From: JBJMHZ01 sp045807125
Lineage (GTDB): Bacteria > Actinomycetota > Actinomycetes > JAWWOL01
Length of the DNA: 64,000 nt
Reading direction: 5' to 3'
Assembly (NCBI GenBank): GCA_045807125.1
Contig: JBJMHZ010000005.1
Location: 186,001-250,000 of the forward strand
Position 1 is the first letter of the stretch; each line of letters starts with the position of its first letter. The position numbers were made by a program, and so were the translations under genes. Shown piece by piece: positions 51,534 to 60,695 of the stretch. The notes under the pieces were generated by a model that worked only from the letters and a program-made list of their open reading frames with translations, was not told the origin of the DNA and did not search any database.

Positions 51534-52673
51534 TCACTTATTGATCACGCCCTGCAGGCGGGCGAGCAGCTCTTCCGCAACTTCCTCGCTGGCATAGCGT
51601 AGTTGTTCGGCCGGCAAACTATCCTCGGGCAGCAATGTCAAGTCGTGAGTGCTAAGCGACAGGTTTGCGCTGTTGCGTCGACCAACTAATGCACTGTTAC
51701 CTATCATCAGTAAAGAGGTAGGCGCCACGCGGACGGCGAACGCGAACCGCGAAGGCAGCGGTACACTCAACTGCAATAGAAACTGCATCAGGGTAACCAG
51801 TCGGGGCCTTGTGTTCGTTACATCCAAAACGCTTCCTAGCCCATCGTACGGTAGAGTAATCCATGCACCACGCTGACCGTCACGCGTCACAAGAATGCCG
51901 ATATCATCAGCATCGCCGTTCCGGGCTGATGCCACCCACGCCAAATCGCCCGTCGCGGCACTCTGTAGTTCCTGCGTGAGCGTGAATAGACCTGACTGTC
52001 GGCCTAAGGCAGCCAACTCGTCCGGAAGTGAAAGCAGACGTCGCGCCTCGAACCGAGGGCCGCTAAGAGCGATCAGGTGAATTTCTAGTCGGCTGGGCAC
52101 CGATTGGTAATAATAATCACGACCGATTTCTGTACGCCAGACCACGTCGGGAACCAGATCAAGCGCCCGCCAGTCCAGGTCTTGGCGCGCCGGCACTACT
52201 GTCTCCACAGGTTTCTGGGATGCGACTGAAGTACTCCCAGGAAAAGCTGGTGGGGTTGTCGGCTTGGCTCGTCCAGGGTCAATGCCCGCAATAAGCTTTG
52301 AGGCGGCGTGGGATTCAGGTACTCCTACGAGATCGATATGGACTATCTGCCCCAGAAGTCCTTCTACATTGCACGGAGCCACGCGGACAGGCACCACACG
52401 CCTCTGTTGACCTTCGGGATCCTGAGCAAAGGCCGCCGCCCACTCAGGCTGTGCGAAGTGGCTCTGCAAGTAGTTAGGCGAAAGCACGAGTATCGTCCGA
52501 TTCGCGGCTGCCGCCGCCCGCTGCATCTCTAGCGCAAAATTGCTCCCGGGGCGGAAATCCCATGCCTGCACGATGACAGAGTGGCCGGCCTGTTCAAGCT
52601 GCCAAGCAATCCAGACGGCCCATGATTCATCGGCACGATTGTAGCTTATAAAGAAGTCCTTCTGGTCGGACAC
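51534..52673 (-). CDS. TIR-domain protein, probable defence effector
   Basis: About 379 residues. Residues 1-140 are a TIR_2 domain: KDFFISYNRADESWAVWIAWQLEQAGHSVIVQAWDFRPGSNFALEMQRA, then RTILVLSPNYLQSHFAQPEWAAAF and VVPVRV. Bacterial TIR domains often hydrolyse NAD+ in anti-phage systems. The remaining 240 residues match nothing I know and probably sense a trigger; they include beta-rich parts (YYYQSVPSRLEIHLIALSGPRFEARRL) and end in a helical segment (EEVAEELLARLQGVINK). The GTG at 52673 follows GGAGCGCGG; an ATG at 52700 is in frame but lacks a ribosome-binding site. The upstream unknown gene ends 83 bases before. Confidence 0.8.
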   Translation of the reverse strand: MSDQKDFFISYNRADESWAVWIAWQLEQAGHSVIVQAWDFRPGSNFALEMQRAAAAANRTILVLSPNYLQSHFAQPEWAAAFAQDPEGQQRRVVPVRVAPCNVEGLLGQIVHIDLVGVPESHAASKLIAGIDPGRAKPTTPPAFPGSTSVASQKPVETVVPARQDLDWRALDLVPDVVWRTEIGRDYYYQSVPSRLEIHLIALSGPRFEARRLLSLPDELAALGRQSGLFTLTQELQSAATGDLAWVASARNGDADDIGILVTRDGQRGAWITLPYDGLGSVLDVTNTRPRLVTLMQFLLQLSVPLPSRFAFAVRVAPTSLLMIGNSALVGRRNSANLSLSTHDLTLLPEDSLPAEQLRYASEEVAEELLARLQGVINK

Positions 52674-52756
52674 TCCCGCGCTCCGTTCTCCTTGTCCCAT
52701 CTTAGGCGGCCATTTTTATCGGGTGCCGGGAAGCTAAAGTGCTGTCTAGCTAATGA

Positions 52757-54043
52757 TCAACGTCGCGCCAGCGCCTGCAACACCATATTAGCTCCTGTGG
52801 CTTTCGGACGGAGCAGCATCCGCAGGAGCGCTGCCGGGATCGCCGGCCCTAGCGCAAACAGAGGAGGCGTGCCACCGATCAGCGCAACTGCTCCCAGTAC
52901 CAGCTCTGTCGCACCGGCCAGGGCTGCCGCCTTCAGGGTCTGCTGTGCTGAGGTCAGTCGTTGGACCTCCCTTACACGAGGGTCTAAGGCGGCTCGCAGG
53001 GCCTCACGCATTTCCGCCGCGAAGTCTGAATCCTCCGGGGACACTTGTACGGAACGGTAAGCAGTAGCCAAAGTGTCACGGAAATCGGCGAAGGCTTCCT
53101 CATCCTGACGAATCTTGACCAGAGTCTGCGCAGGCAAACCAGTGAAGAGCGGCAGGCGCACCGCGGCGATGTCACGGACTAGACGCAGTTCGATGCGACT
53201 CCGTGCACGCACCTCGCGAGGCAACCTGTCGAGACGCGCGTTCAGCAACACATGATCCGCCTCGGCCGGCGGGACGTATACGGCGCCTAACTCATCGGCA
53301 ATACTAACTAGCTTGTTCAAGTAGAACGATGGCGCTTCGAGGACTAGATATCGAAGCTGATTAAGCTTCATGTTAGGCGGGATGCCCTGAGCCGCGTACG
53401 AGAAGTCACCGACACGGGGCAGAACGTCCGGCCTTCCCCCGGTGTTGCGTGCAAGCAGGTTGAGCAGGGCGTCATCCGCTATATCGTGCCGCATTGCCGC
53501 AGCGATCGCTTGCTGGCGTTGCCGCACGATCTTCCAGGCGGGAATCGGTACCACCGCTCCCGATCGAATCAGGGGCTCAAGGGTGCGCACAATAGTTAGC
53601 TGACGCCGCACAGTGTTTCGCGCTTCTTCCAGCGTCAACTGACTTCGCTGAGCAAAGTACTCTGAACCGAGAACGTATTCGGTCGTTGTCGCCCACAACT
53701 CGTCCGATCTCAGCCTGGGGCCATGGGTCAGGTTCAACCTATCTCTGTCCCGGTTGAACCAGGACGCAAAAGGATCGTGCACGACGACGCGCGGATAGTA
53801 AAGCAGCGACGCATATAGATAGTCCACATTTGGGTCGCCTGCCTGCGACAGCCCGAGTCCCCCGCCAGAATAGGCAGTCAGAGTACTCTCGTCCTTCGGC
53901 GCCTCCCAGGCGTCGTAGAACTCGATGACTAGCTCAGCAAGCTCATCTATCTCGGCAAGCGTCAACGTGCCGGCGCGGATGGGCTCAGTGCTGCCGAGCG
54001 CGTTTTCTATGACATCGAGAACAGTTGCTGAAGGCGTGGCCAT
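52757..54043 (-). CDS. Large protein of unknown function with C-terminal membrane segments
   Basis: 428 residues. The N-terminal 330 residues look soluble and mixed alpha/beta (YLYASLLYYPRVVVHDPFASWFNRDRDR; LEEARNTVRRQLTIVRTLEPLIRSGAVVPIP). The C-terminus contains a hydrophobic pair (AAALAGATELVLGAVALIGGTPPLFALGPAIPAALLRML) likely to insert in the membrane. It stands 18 bases after the wHTH-type gene and 83 bases before the TIR gene on the same strand. I cannot name a family; its place suggests a partner of the TIR protein. Confidence 0.65.
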   Translation of the reverse strand: MATPSATVLDVIENALGSTEPIRAGTLTLAEIDELAELVIEFYDAWEAPKDESTLTAYSGGGLGLSQAGDPNVDYLYASLLYYPRVVVHDPFASWFNRDRDRLNLTHGPRLRSDELWATTTEYVLGSEYFAQRSQLTLEEARNTVRRQLTIVRTLEPLIRSGAVVPIPAWKIVRQRQQAIAAAMRHDIADDALLNLLARNTGGRPDVLPRVGDFSYAAQGIPPNMKLNQLRYLVLEAPSFYLNKLVSIADELGAVYVPPAEADHVLLNARLDRLPREVRARSRIELRLVRDIAAVRLPLFTGLPAQTLVKIRQDEEAFADFRDTLATAYRSVQVSPEDSDFAAEMREALRAALDPRVREVQRLTSAQQTLKAAALAGATELVLGAVALIGGTPPLFALGPAIPAALLRMLLRPKATGANMVLQALARR

Positions 54044-54061
54044 GACAATCCGTCGCTCAAC

Positions 54062-55276
54062 CTAAGGTGTATGGGGGCATGTAGGGGTTGAAGCCGCCCG
54101 GAGGTAGGGCACCAGGTCGCTCGGACTCGGCTCCCGCACGAGGGGCACGCCATGTGGCGGCTGCAGCAGCGGGTCGATCCCATCGGCGTAGTTGCGCGCC
54201 CAACCGATCCACTCTTCCGCTGTCTGGTCAGGCATGGTGGCGGCCAGTGCGGCGCAGTACCGCCGGATGGCGTACGCCTCTCCCCAGCGCCGCAGCTCAT
54301 CGAGCACGATCTGCCGCCGCTGCTCCTCGATGTATTCCTGACGTGCCGCCGCCATGGCGGTTTTCCACCGCCGCTGCTGCTCCTCGGCTTCCCGTCGCTG
54401 CTGCCGATGGCGCTCGACCGCCTCCGCTGCCCGCTGCTCCAAGTCGTGCATGACGTCCTTGAGCTTGTCCTCGAGCACGAGGCGCTTTCCGTCAGCCCAG
54501 CGCGTGCGACCGCCGTAGGTGTTGAGTAGCTCAAGCCGGAGGCGGTCGGTGGGTACCGCGTCGAACCGTGGGACGTGGGCCCAGGTGTACTTCGCCTGAT
54601 CGGCGCGTTCCTTGGCAGTCGGTACGTGGGGCCGTTGTTCGTATTCCTGCACCAGCCGCAGCGCGAAGACTTCCTCGCCTACAGCAATCGTAATGTGGGC
54701 ACCCCGCTTGCCGTACGGCGGCCGGTACCCAGTCGGCTCGCGGTTGAGCTCAACCGGCCGCACCGCCCAGCCCCGGGCCTCAGCAGCGATAACCGCGCGC
54801 TGTAGCACCCGCAGCGCCCGCGGCCGCACGGTGGGTGTGACGCCCAAGCTGTCACAGTGCTGCTCGAGATACACCACGGCCGGATGGCGACGGGACCGGC
54901 CCGCTCCTGGCCGGGTGGGCGTCCGGCTGGGCGGCGGCGGGTCACCGGCGGAGCGACGGTCGGCCGCTCCATCACTACGAGCACCGAGCGCTTGCGGCGG
55001 ATTGGTAGTCCGCGCAACCGGCGTCTGCGAAGAGAGGTCGTCGGGGCCGGCTGGCTCATCTACATAGGCACCGTTGGAGAAGTAGAAACGACCGGCCTCA
55101 GTGAGTACCGCGTTCCAGCCGTCTCGCCGGTTGATCCGCACCAGGCCGCGGCTGGCCAGCGCCGACGCCGACGTCTTGTAGCGGTTGTTGGCTTCCGACT
55201 CACGGCCAGGGCAGCCTTCATCGACCCAGCGCAGGACCTGTTGCTGCCAATCAGTCAGTGGCCGACGCTGAACCAT
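54062..55276 (-). CDS. Protein with N-terminal winged-helix-like domain and coiled coil, function unknown
   Basis: About 404 residues. Residues 5-65 (LTDWQQQVLRWVDEGCPGRESEANNRYKTSASALASRGLVRINRRDGWNAVLTEAGRFYF) resemble a winged-helix DNA-binding domain. A Pro/Arg-rich linker, a conserved core (YGKRGAHITIAVGEEVFALRLVQEYEQRPHVPTAKE) and a long charged helix rich in Glu/Arg/Gln follow. Similar actinobacterial proteins are known only as hypothetical. The ATG at 55276 starts just before the winged helix; the frame is open to 55333. Confidence 0.7.
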   Translation of the reverse strand: MVQRRPLTDWQQQVLRWVDEGCPGRESEANNRYKTSASALASRGLVRINRRDGWNAVLTEAGRFYFSNGAYVDEPAGPDDLSSQTPVARTTNPPQALGARSDGAADRRSAGDPPPPSRTPTRPGAGRSRRHPAVVYLEQHCDSLGVTPTVRPRALRVLQRAVIAAEARGWAVRPVELNREPTGYRPPYGKRGAHITIAVGEEVFALRLVQEYEQRPHVPTAKERADQAKYTWAHVPRFDAVPTDRLRLELLNTYGGRTRWADGKRLVLEDKLKDVMHDLEQRAAEAVERHRQQRREAEEQQRRWKTAMAAARQEYIEEQRRQIVLDELRRWGEAYAIRRYCAALAATMPDQTAEEWIGWARNYADGIDPLLQPPHGVPLVREPSPSDLVPYLRAASTPTCPHTP

Positions 55277-55367
55277 GGGTTGCCCTCGCGGTTGGGTGGC
55301 GACCGTCGGAACACCAGCGGCGCGCCCGCCCACCAGGACCTTGGTGGGCGGCGCGCGGCGACGGCTG

Positions 55368-55859
55368 CTACCTGCACTTCTGAGGGTGGCAGTTCGTGCG
55401 GTTGCACTTCATCTTGTCCTCGGGCCGCCAGACGCCGGCCGGCGGTTCGCCGAAGGCGGCCCGGTACAGCTCGACGGTCTGGTCGTAGGTCGAGCGCAGG
55501 TCGGCGGCGTCCTGCTCGCCGCGCATCCCGAAGTACGGGAAGTGGTGCAGGAAGAAGCCGAACAGCCGCTCGCAGTCCGGGCCGTAGGCCATGGTGTCGA
55601 GGATGTGGGCGTGCCAGACCAGATCGACCAGCTTGCAGGGCACGATCGCCCGGTCGGGGTGCAGCAGGTGCAGCGCCAGGAAGCGGCGGTACTCCCGCTC
55701 AGCGAGATCGAGCTGCTCGATCGACCAGCCCTGGCCCTCTTCGGGGTCGGCCAGCTTGAGCCGGATCATGGTCAGGTCGAGCGTGCTGAGGTACTCGAGA
55801 GCCTGGGCGGCGGTGAGCGGGGTCGCCGTCGGGGCTACGGAAGCGTCGACTACGGACAT
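55368..55859 (-). CDS. GRPD-like small protein (WHAH motif)
   Basis: 163 residues. The block LVDLVWHAHILDTMAYGPDCERLFGFFLHHFPYFG matches the glycine-rich-domain-containing-protein-like family (plant GRDP/DUF1399 relatives), known for the WHxH(I/L)LDT pattern. The C-terminus CNRTNCHPQKCR has three Cys and one His and may bind a metal. Function is unknown. It is divergent from the DUF4236 gene with 182 bases between. Confidence 0.75.
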   Translation of the reverse strand: MSVVDASVAPTATPLTAAQALEYLSTLDLTMIRLKLADPEEGQGWSIEQLDLAEREYRRFLALHLLHPDRAIVPCKLVDLVWHAHILDTMAYGPDCERLFGFFLHHFPYFGMRGEQDAADLRSTYDQTVELYRAAFGEPPAGVWRPEDKMKCNRTNCHPQKCR

Positions 55860-56041
55860 TGCACTGTTCTCCTTCGGCACGCGCCGGGTAGCCCGGACCA
55901 TCCGGGCTGCGCGTGCCCGTCGGTGACCATAGCGCCGAGGGACGACAGATTCTCGCCCCTGAACCCGGGTGTTTCGCTCGCTCGGCGAGTTTCTTGCCGA
56001 ACCGGCTCCAGCGAACCTCTCGGCCGCCGACACTGCCTCGT

Positions 56042-57118
56042 ATGGGGTTCTATGTCCGGACCAGTCTGAAGGCCGGCCCGTTCCGCTTCTCCGCCTCCCG
56101 CTCGGGACTCAGTGTCTCGGCCGGCGTGCCGGGCTTCCGGGTCGGCGCCAGCCCACGTGGCAACTATGTGCGGCTCGCCTCAGGTGCGCTGTCCTACCGC
56201 GTCACCGTGCCGGCGCAGCGTCGCAGTCGACCCGCCGTGCCGCAGCACTCAGCGCCACGGCCGCTCGAGCCGGCCCGCCAGAGCGACGTCAAGATGCAGG
56301 ACGTTACCGGCGCCAACGTCCGCGACTTGGTGGCCGCCTCCCCAAGCGAGCTGGTTACGCAGCTCCAGGCCGCAGCCCGGGTGCGCGCGATCTGGCCATG
56401 GGCGGCGATCGGCCTGCTGATCCTGGTTGGCGCGCTCGGCACCATCGGGGCGGTGCTGCTTCTCCCCGGCATCCCCGGCGTCATCTGGCTGTGGTTCAAC
56501 GACCGCGCTCGCCACTCGGTGGTGGCCTTCTACCAGGTCGAGGACCGCTACGCCGAGCGCTTCGGCCGCATCGTTGACGCTGTGACGACTGTGCAACAGG
56601 CACAACGCGTCTGGCTGGTCGAGGCCGCTGGCGCGGTACGCACCACCTACCAGTACAAGACCAACGCCGGCGCCTCGAGCCTCATCCGCCGCAGCCGAGC
56701 GCTGGTCACCATGCGCGGCCCCAAGCAGCTGGTCACCAACATCGCCGTGCCGAGCCTCACCGCCGGCCAGCGCGCCGTCTACTTCCTTCCCGACCGGGTG
56801 CTGGTACGACAAGGGCGCGACTTCACCGACGTTCCGTACCCATCGCTGCTGGCCTACGCCGAGCACCAACGCTTCATCGAGGACGGTCCGACCCCGTCGG
56901 ACAGTCAGCAGATCGACACCACCTGGCGCTACGTCAATGTCAAGGGAGGCCCCGACCGGCGCTACAAGGACAACCGGCGCCTGCCCGTCATGCTTTACGG
57001 CCGCCTCACCCTCACTACCCAAGCGGGCCTGCACCTGATCTGGGACGCCTCTCGACCCGACGTCACCGCCCGGCTAGCTGACGTGTTGCGCGACCCGGCC
57101 ACGCTGGCGCTGGCCTGA
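56042..57118 (+). CDS. DUF4236-domain membrane protein
   Basis: 358 residues. The N-terminus GFYVRTSLKAGPFRFSASRSGLSVSAGVPGFRVGASPRGNYVRL is a DUF4236 domain, here in its standard N-terminal position. A linker leads to two close membrane helices (WPWAAIGLLILVGALGTIGAVLLLPGIPGVIWLWF) and then a soluble domain of about 190 residues with a regular strand pattern. No strong ribosome-binding site precedes the ATG, so translation may be leaderless. Function unknown. Confidence 0.75.
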   Translation: MGFYVRTSLKAGPFRFSASRSGLSVSAGVPGFRVGASPRGNYVRLASGALSYRVTVPAQRRSRPAVPQHSAPRPLEPARQSDVKMQDVTGANVRDLVAASPSELVTQLQAAARVRAIWPWAAIGLLILVGALGTIGAVLLLPGIPGVIWLWFNDRARHSVVAFYQVEDRYAERFGRIVDAVTTVQQAQRVWLVEAAGAVRTTYQYKTNAGASSLIRRSRALVTMRGPKQLVTNIAVPSLTAGQRAVYFLPDRVLVRQGRDFTDVPYPSLLAYAEHQRFIEDGPTPSDSQQIDTTWRYVNVKGGPDRRYKDNRRLPVMLYGRLTLTTQAGLHLIWDASRPDVTARLADVLRDPATLALA

Positions 57119-57229
57119 ACGACACCTCGTAGAAGGGCTCGCCGCTGGCCAGGCCATCCGTGAATCCGTCGGTACCTCCGCGTACGGTCCTGCGAAAGTC
57201 CAGTGATCCAACCCGAAGGGTGCCGCCTG

Positions 57230-58168
57230 ATGCCGCAGCACATGCCTCGGCTAACCCCTAGCCGCAAAGGAATGTCCGTTGCCGCCCTGTGCCTTGGTAC
57301 GCTAATGACTGTTTCGCTTGGCCGACGGAACCGGAGCGGCCAGGCGTCTATCTCATCCAATGGCTTGGTCGCGTCGCCTCCGGTCGAACCCTCGCCTAGT
57401 CCACTTGCAAGTGAGCCAGCAGCGAAGCCCAACGGTCTGGCGGCCACGGCTTGGCTCGCCCTAGTAGCCGGTGTAGCGGGGGCCGCGATCCGACTCGATT
57501 ACGAGGACTACTACCGGCCGCTTGGCGTAACCCTTGATCAAGTCGGCCTGGGCGGACCACGGCTGATCTCCCTCGCCGCAGTGGTGGTTCTCACACTAGT
57601 GGGCATCATGGGTCTCACGCTTTGGCTTGTGATCATGCTAACCAGTGACGATCACTGGTGGAGTTACGTCGTTGGACCAGTGACGGCTTGTCTCGTAGCC
57701 TTCCTGGCCATCGTCGGCATTTCATACGCGCCCGGGCTACTAATCGTCATCGGCGTTCCGCTGGGCCTCCTCGCGCTTCTCGCCCCCTGGCTACCTCGTC
57801 CAGCTCGGTGGGAGCGCACCGGGCACGTAGCAGCCATTTCTGTCTGTTCCGTCGCTCTTTTGCTCATCGCGTTGGCGTGGCTTGACATCGACCGTGGGGC
57901 CCCGGCGGCGGCACTCCGACTGGCGGCGGGCGAGCAGGAGGGACACTCGCTCGCCGACGGCCTGCTTGACGTAGCCGCCGAACCGGTGTGCCTCCAGCCG
58001 GCGGGGCCCGTGTCGCTGCCTACCCCGAGGGCTGTCATCTTGCTTGGCACCGCTGGCGGCGTTCACGTCGTCCTAGTGCCAGGCGCTAAAGCAGTGCTGC
58101 TGCCAGTTGGGACGGTGATAGTCAAGGCAGGTCACTACCTCCCTGGTACCCGACGACCTGCCTGTTGA
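57230..58168 (+). CDS. Multi-pass membrane protein of unknown function
   Basis: About 312 residues. A Ser/Pro-rich N-terminal part is followed by four or five membrane helices (AATAWLALVAGVAGAAI; LISLAAVVVLTLVGIMGLTLWLVIML; VVGPVTACLVAFLAIVGISY; LLIVIGVPLGLLALLAPWL; AAISVCSVALLLIALAWL) and a C-terminal soluble part ending VHVVLVPGAKAVLLPVGTVIVKAGH. The start is uncertain: a GTG at 57203 and ATGs at 57230 and 57242 are all in frame. No family recognised. Confidence 0.55.
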   Translation: MPQHMPRLTPSRKGMSVAALCLGTLMTVSLGRRNRSGQASISSNGLVASPPVEPSPSPLASEPAAKPNGLAATAWLALVAGVAGAAIRLDYEDYYRPLGVTLDQVGLGGPRLISLAAVVVLTLVGIMGLTLWLVIMLTSDDHWWSYVVGPVTACLVAFLAIVGISYAPGLLIVIGVPLGLLALLAPWLPRPARWERTGHVAAISVCSVALLLIALAWLDIDRGAPAAALRLAAGEQEGHSLADGLLDVAAEPVCLQPAGPVSLPTPRAVILLGTAGGVHVVLVPGAKAVLLPVGTVIVKAGHYLPGTRRPAC

Positions 58169-58322
58169 AGTGAGTTCACGATCGGGAGCGGCAGGACCGG
58201 GCGAGACCTCCCTGTCCAGGCGTCCCGGCACGCTGGAGTGGATGTGTGGTAGTGCCGCTGACTCTGACTATTGAGTGCGGCAGAACTGCGATCCTGTCGG
58301 TAGGCGACTGCATACTTCGCCC

Positions 58323-59747
58323 ATGAAGGTGTTCCTCAGCTCCTCCATGGCGGGGTACGAAGCACTGCGTGACGCTGCCGCCTCGGCGATCAGGGCGCTC
58401 GGGTACGAGGTCGTCCGAGCCGAGGACTTCGGTGCCTCGCCGAGCAGCCCACAGCAGGCCTGCCTCGCAGCCGTTCGAGCGGCCGATGTGGTCGTGCTGG
58501 TCCTCGGCGAGCGCTACGGCGATGTCCAGAGTTCGTGGCTGTCCGCCACGCATGAGGAGTACCGAGAGGCCCGTGATCAACGTCCAGTGCTGGCGTTCAT
58601 ACAGCGAGGCGGTGAGCCGGAGTCACGGCAAGTCGAGTTCATTCGCGAGGTTCAGGGGTGGGAGCAGCACTACATCGCTTCCTTCGAGGACCCAGCCGAC
58701 CTACAAGCACTCGTGACCCGTGGCTTGCATGACCACGCGCTGGCCAACGCGAGCGCGCCGCTCGATGAAGCCGAGCTAGTGAGCCGAGCGCAGTCTCTGC
58801 TTGCGGGCGACCGTCGTCAAACCAGCGGTGGCCGGCTTAGCCTGGCCGTGGCCGGTGGTCCCCGGCGTTCCGTCCTCCGTCCCGCCGAACTTGAGAGCAC
58901 TCAGCTCAGGAAGGTCCTGCTGGCAGAGGCACTGACCGGAGAGTTCGCCGTACTGACGCCCGCAGCCGCGACCGACACAACAGTGCGTGGGGACGCCATA
59001 GAGCTAGTGCAGCCCCAGGCGCAGCGACTGGTACGGCTGAACGAACTGGGCGACATCCTCGTTGCAGGTCCCGCGCTGCCGGTGGAAGGCTGGCGTCCGG
59101 GCATCCCCTCCATCATCGAGGAGGACATCACCGAGACGCTGGTCCAAGCGCTGCGGTTCGTCGCTCGCGTGCTGGACCACATCGACGGTGTCCAACGATT
59201 GAGTCACGTAGCGCCACTGGCCGCCCTCACTGGCGCAAATTACGTCGCTTGGCGGACGCGAGCTGAGCACGAACGCAGCCCGAACCGTGCCGGCATCAAT
59301 ATGGGTGGCACCGACAATGTTAGAGTCGAGCTCGCTCCCCCGGTCCGCCGCCGGCCGGCCTTGGTACATGACGTGACCCGCCTGGCAGAGGACTTCACGG
59401 TGCGCCTCCGGCGAGGCATTCGAGGATGCCGGCGACCTGCTGAGACAGTGCACCGGGAATACGAAGTAGATGAGGGATCGGCAGACATCCTCCGGAGAGG
59501 CAATGACCTGAAAGCGATCGCCGATCAGCTGCGGAAATGTGGCCGCACTCCCCCATTGGTTCTGATGACTCGCTGGCAAGCCTTGCTCACACTCGCGGGT
59601 GAACCCCGGTACCACGACGTAGCCTATGAAGCCGGGCGAAGGTGCCGGGGACCCGCTATACCTTCCTTGCCCTTACCGAGAGCGCGGTCTGCTACTTGCT
59701 GGCGGAACATCAGGACGAGTTCTGGGCGCAGGATCGACACTTCATGA
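58323..59747 (+). CDS. DUF4062-domain protein, probably frameshifted near its end
   Basis: The N-terminal 120 residues (MKVFLSSSMAGYEALRDAAASAIRALGYEVVRAEDF, then AVRAADVVVLVLGERYG and THEEYREARDQRPVLAFIQ) form a DUF4062 domain, a TIR/Rossmann-like fold common in defence and STAND proteins. A long second domain follows (ELVSRAQSLLAGDRR onward). The last 30 residues look unnatural (SLPLPRARSATCWRNIRTSSGRR), and the sensible continuation lies in another frame from about 59636, so the intact gene probably ran to 60010. Confidence 0.7.
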   Translation: MKVFLSSSMAGYEALRDAAASAIRALGYEVVRAEDFGASPSSPQQACLAAVRAADVVVLVLGERYGDVQSSWLSATHEEYREARDQRPVLAFIQRGGEPESRQVEFIREVQGWEQHYIASFEDPADLQALVTRGLHDHALANASAPLDEAELVSRAQSLLAGDRRQTSGGRLSLAVAGGPRRSVLRPAELESTQLRKVLLAEALTGEFAVLTPAAATDTTVRGDAIELVQPQAQRLVRLNELGDILVAGPALPVEGWRPGIPSIIEEDITETLVQALRFVARVLDHIDGVQRLSHVAPLAALTGANYVAWRTRAEHERSPNRAGINMGGTDNVRVELAPPVRRRPALVHDVTRLAEDFTVRLRRGIRGCRRPAETVHREYEVDEGSADILRRGNDLKAIADQLRKCGRTPPLVLMTRWQALLTLAGEPRYHDVAYEAGRRCRGPAIPSLPLPRARSATCWRNIRTSSGRRIDTS

Positions 59748-60010
59748 GCGCCCAGCAGGAGCAAATCACACCACGACGGCTGGTGGCGTGGTGTCGTCCT
59801 TTGAGCACCGTGCAAGCGATCAGTTTGGCAGACGACCCCTGGCACTGGCTGCCGCCTGCTGGGCAGCCACTCATAGACGTCGGCGCCGCCTACGTTCTGC
59901 ACGTAGGTGATGAGTTGATTCACGTGCCCCTCGAGCGCGACCACGGCTTGCCCCCAGCAGACGGGGCAAGTGCCATTAACCGCATCATCGATCACTGGCC
60001 GACTGCTTGA
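59636..60010 (+). pseudogene. Detached C-terminal end of the DUF4062 gene
   Basis: In the -1 frame relative to the upstream ORF, the sequence KVPGTRYTFLALTESAVCYLLAEHQDEFW continues to a stop at 60010 with well-ordered protein pattern (LVAWCRPLSTVQAISLADDPWHWLPPAGQPLIDVGAAYVLHVGDELIHVPLE). There is no good ribosome-binding site of its own, and it overlaps the unnatural tail of the DUF4062 ORF, so a single frameshift is the simplest explanation. Confidence 0.5.
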
Positions 60011-60695
60011 GGGTTATACCATCCTCCCGCACGGTCCAGAGACGAGAAGCCACCGGTCGAACAATAAGAAGTAGTCCGGGTGTGCAAGTTCATGATTTTT
60101 TCATTTTCATCTGCAAGAATCAGAGTGGGAACGGGTCATGGGGTGACCTTCGGCCGGGGGCAGCGAGCCTTCTAAGCTGGCGCCCGCCGCCGCGGCGGCG
60201 GGCGCCACAGCTGGCGTCCACGGCGTCGGCGCGCCGCTGATGAGCGGCATGACAAGGAGAGCGGCCACTGCCAGACGCCGCCACGTCACCCTTGCCCCGA
60301 GCATCTGCCGTCCGTCCTTGCATGAGGTGCGCGTTGGCCCCCGAGCGGGCCAACGCGTAGGCAGGCTACTAGACACCAGGGGCGGTGTATGCAATTCGCT
60401 GAAAGTAGACATCAGAATAGCCGTCAGGCCGCGGAGTCCGTGTCGCCCGTTCGGAGTAGTCCTATTTGGACTGCGGCTCATCCAGGTCGATCATGACTCA
60501 TCGGGATGAGGTGCGGACCCCTTCGTAGGACATCGCCGTTGCTCCGAACTGGCGGCCAGCGAACGCTGGATGCCGTCGTGGTCGTTCCGCTGACGCCTCC
60601 ACGCTGCGCACACGCGGGTAACTGAATCGCTGGCGGATCGGCGTCGACGCTGGTACGCTGGCTCTCCAGGGAAAACCAAGCGGAAGCGATAAGGC
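60011..60695. other. Intergenic region with one doubtful small secreted-peptide ORF
   Basis: Nearly 700 bases without a confident gene. On the minus strand an ATG at 60304 with AAGGA about 9 bases upstream opens a 65-codon ORF to 60107 whose start (RRLAVAALLVMPLISGAP) looks like a signal peptide, perhaps a truncated secreted protein. The rest seems non-coding. The promoter of the pseudokinase-antitoxin gene should lie near 60600-60690. Confidence 0.35.
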
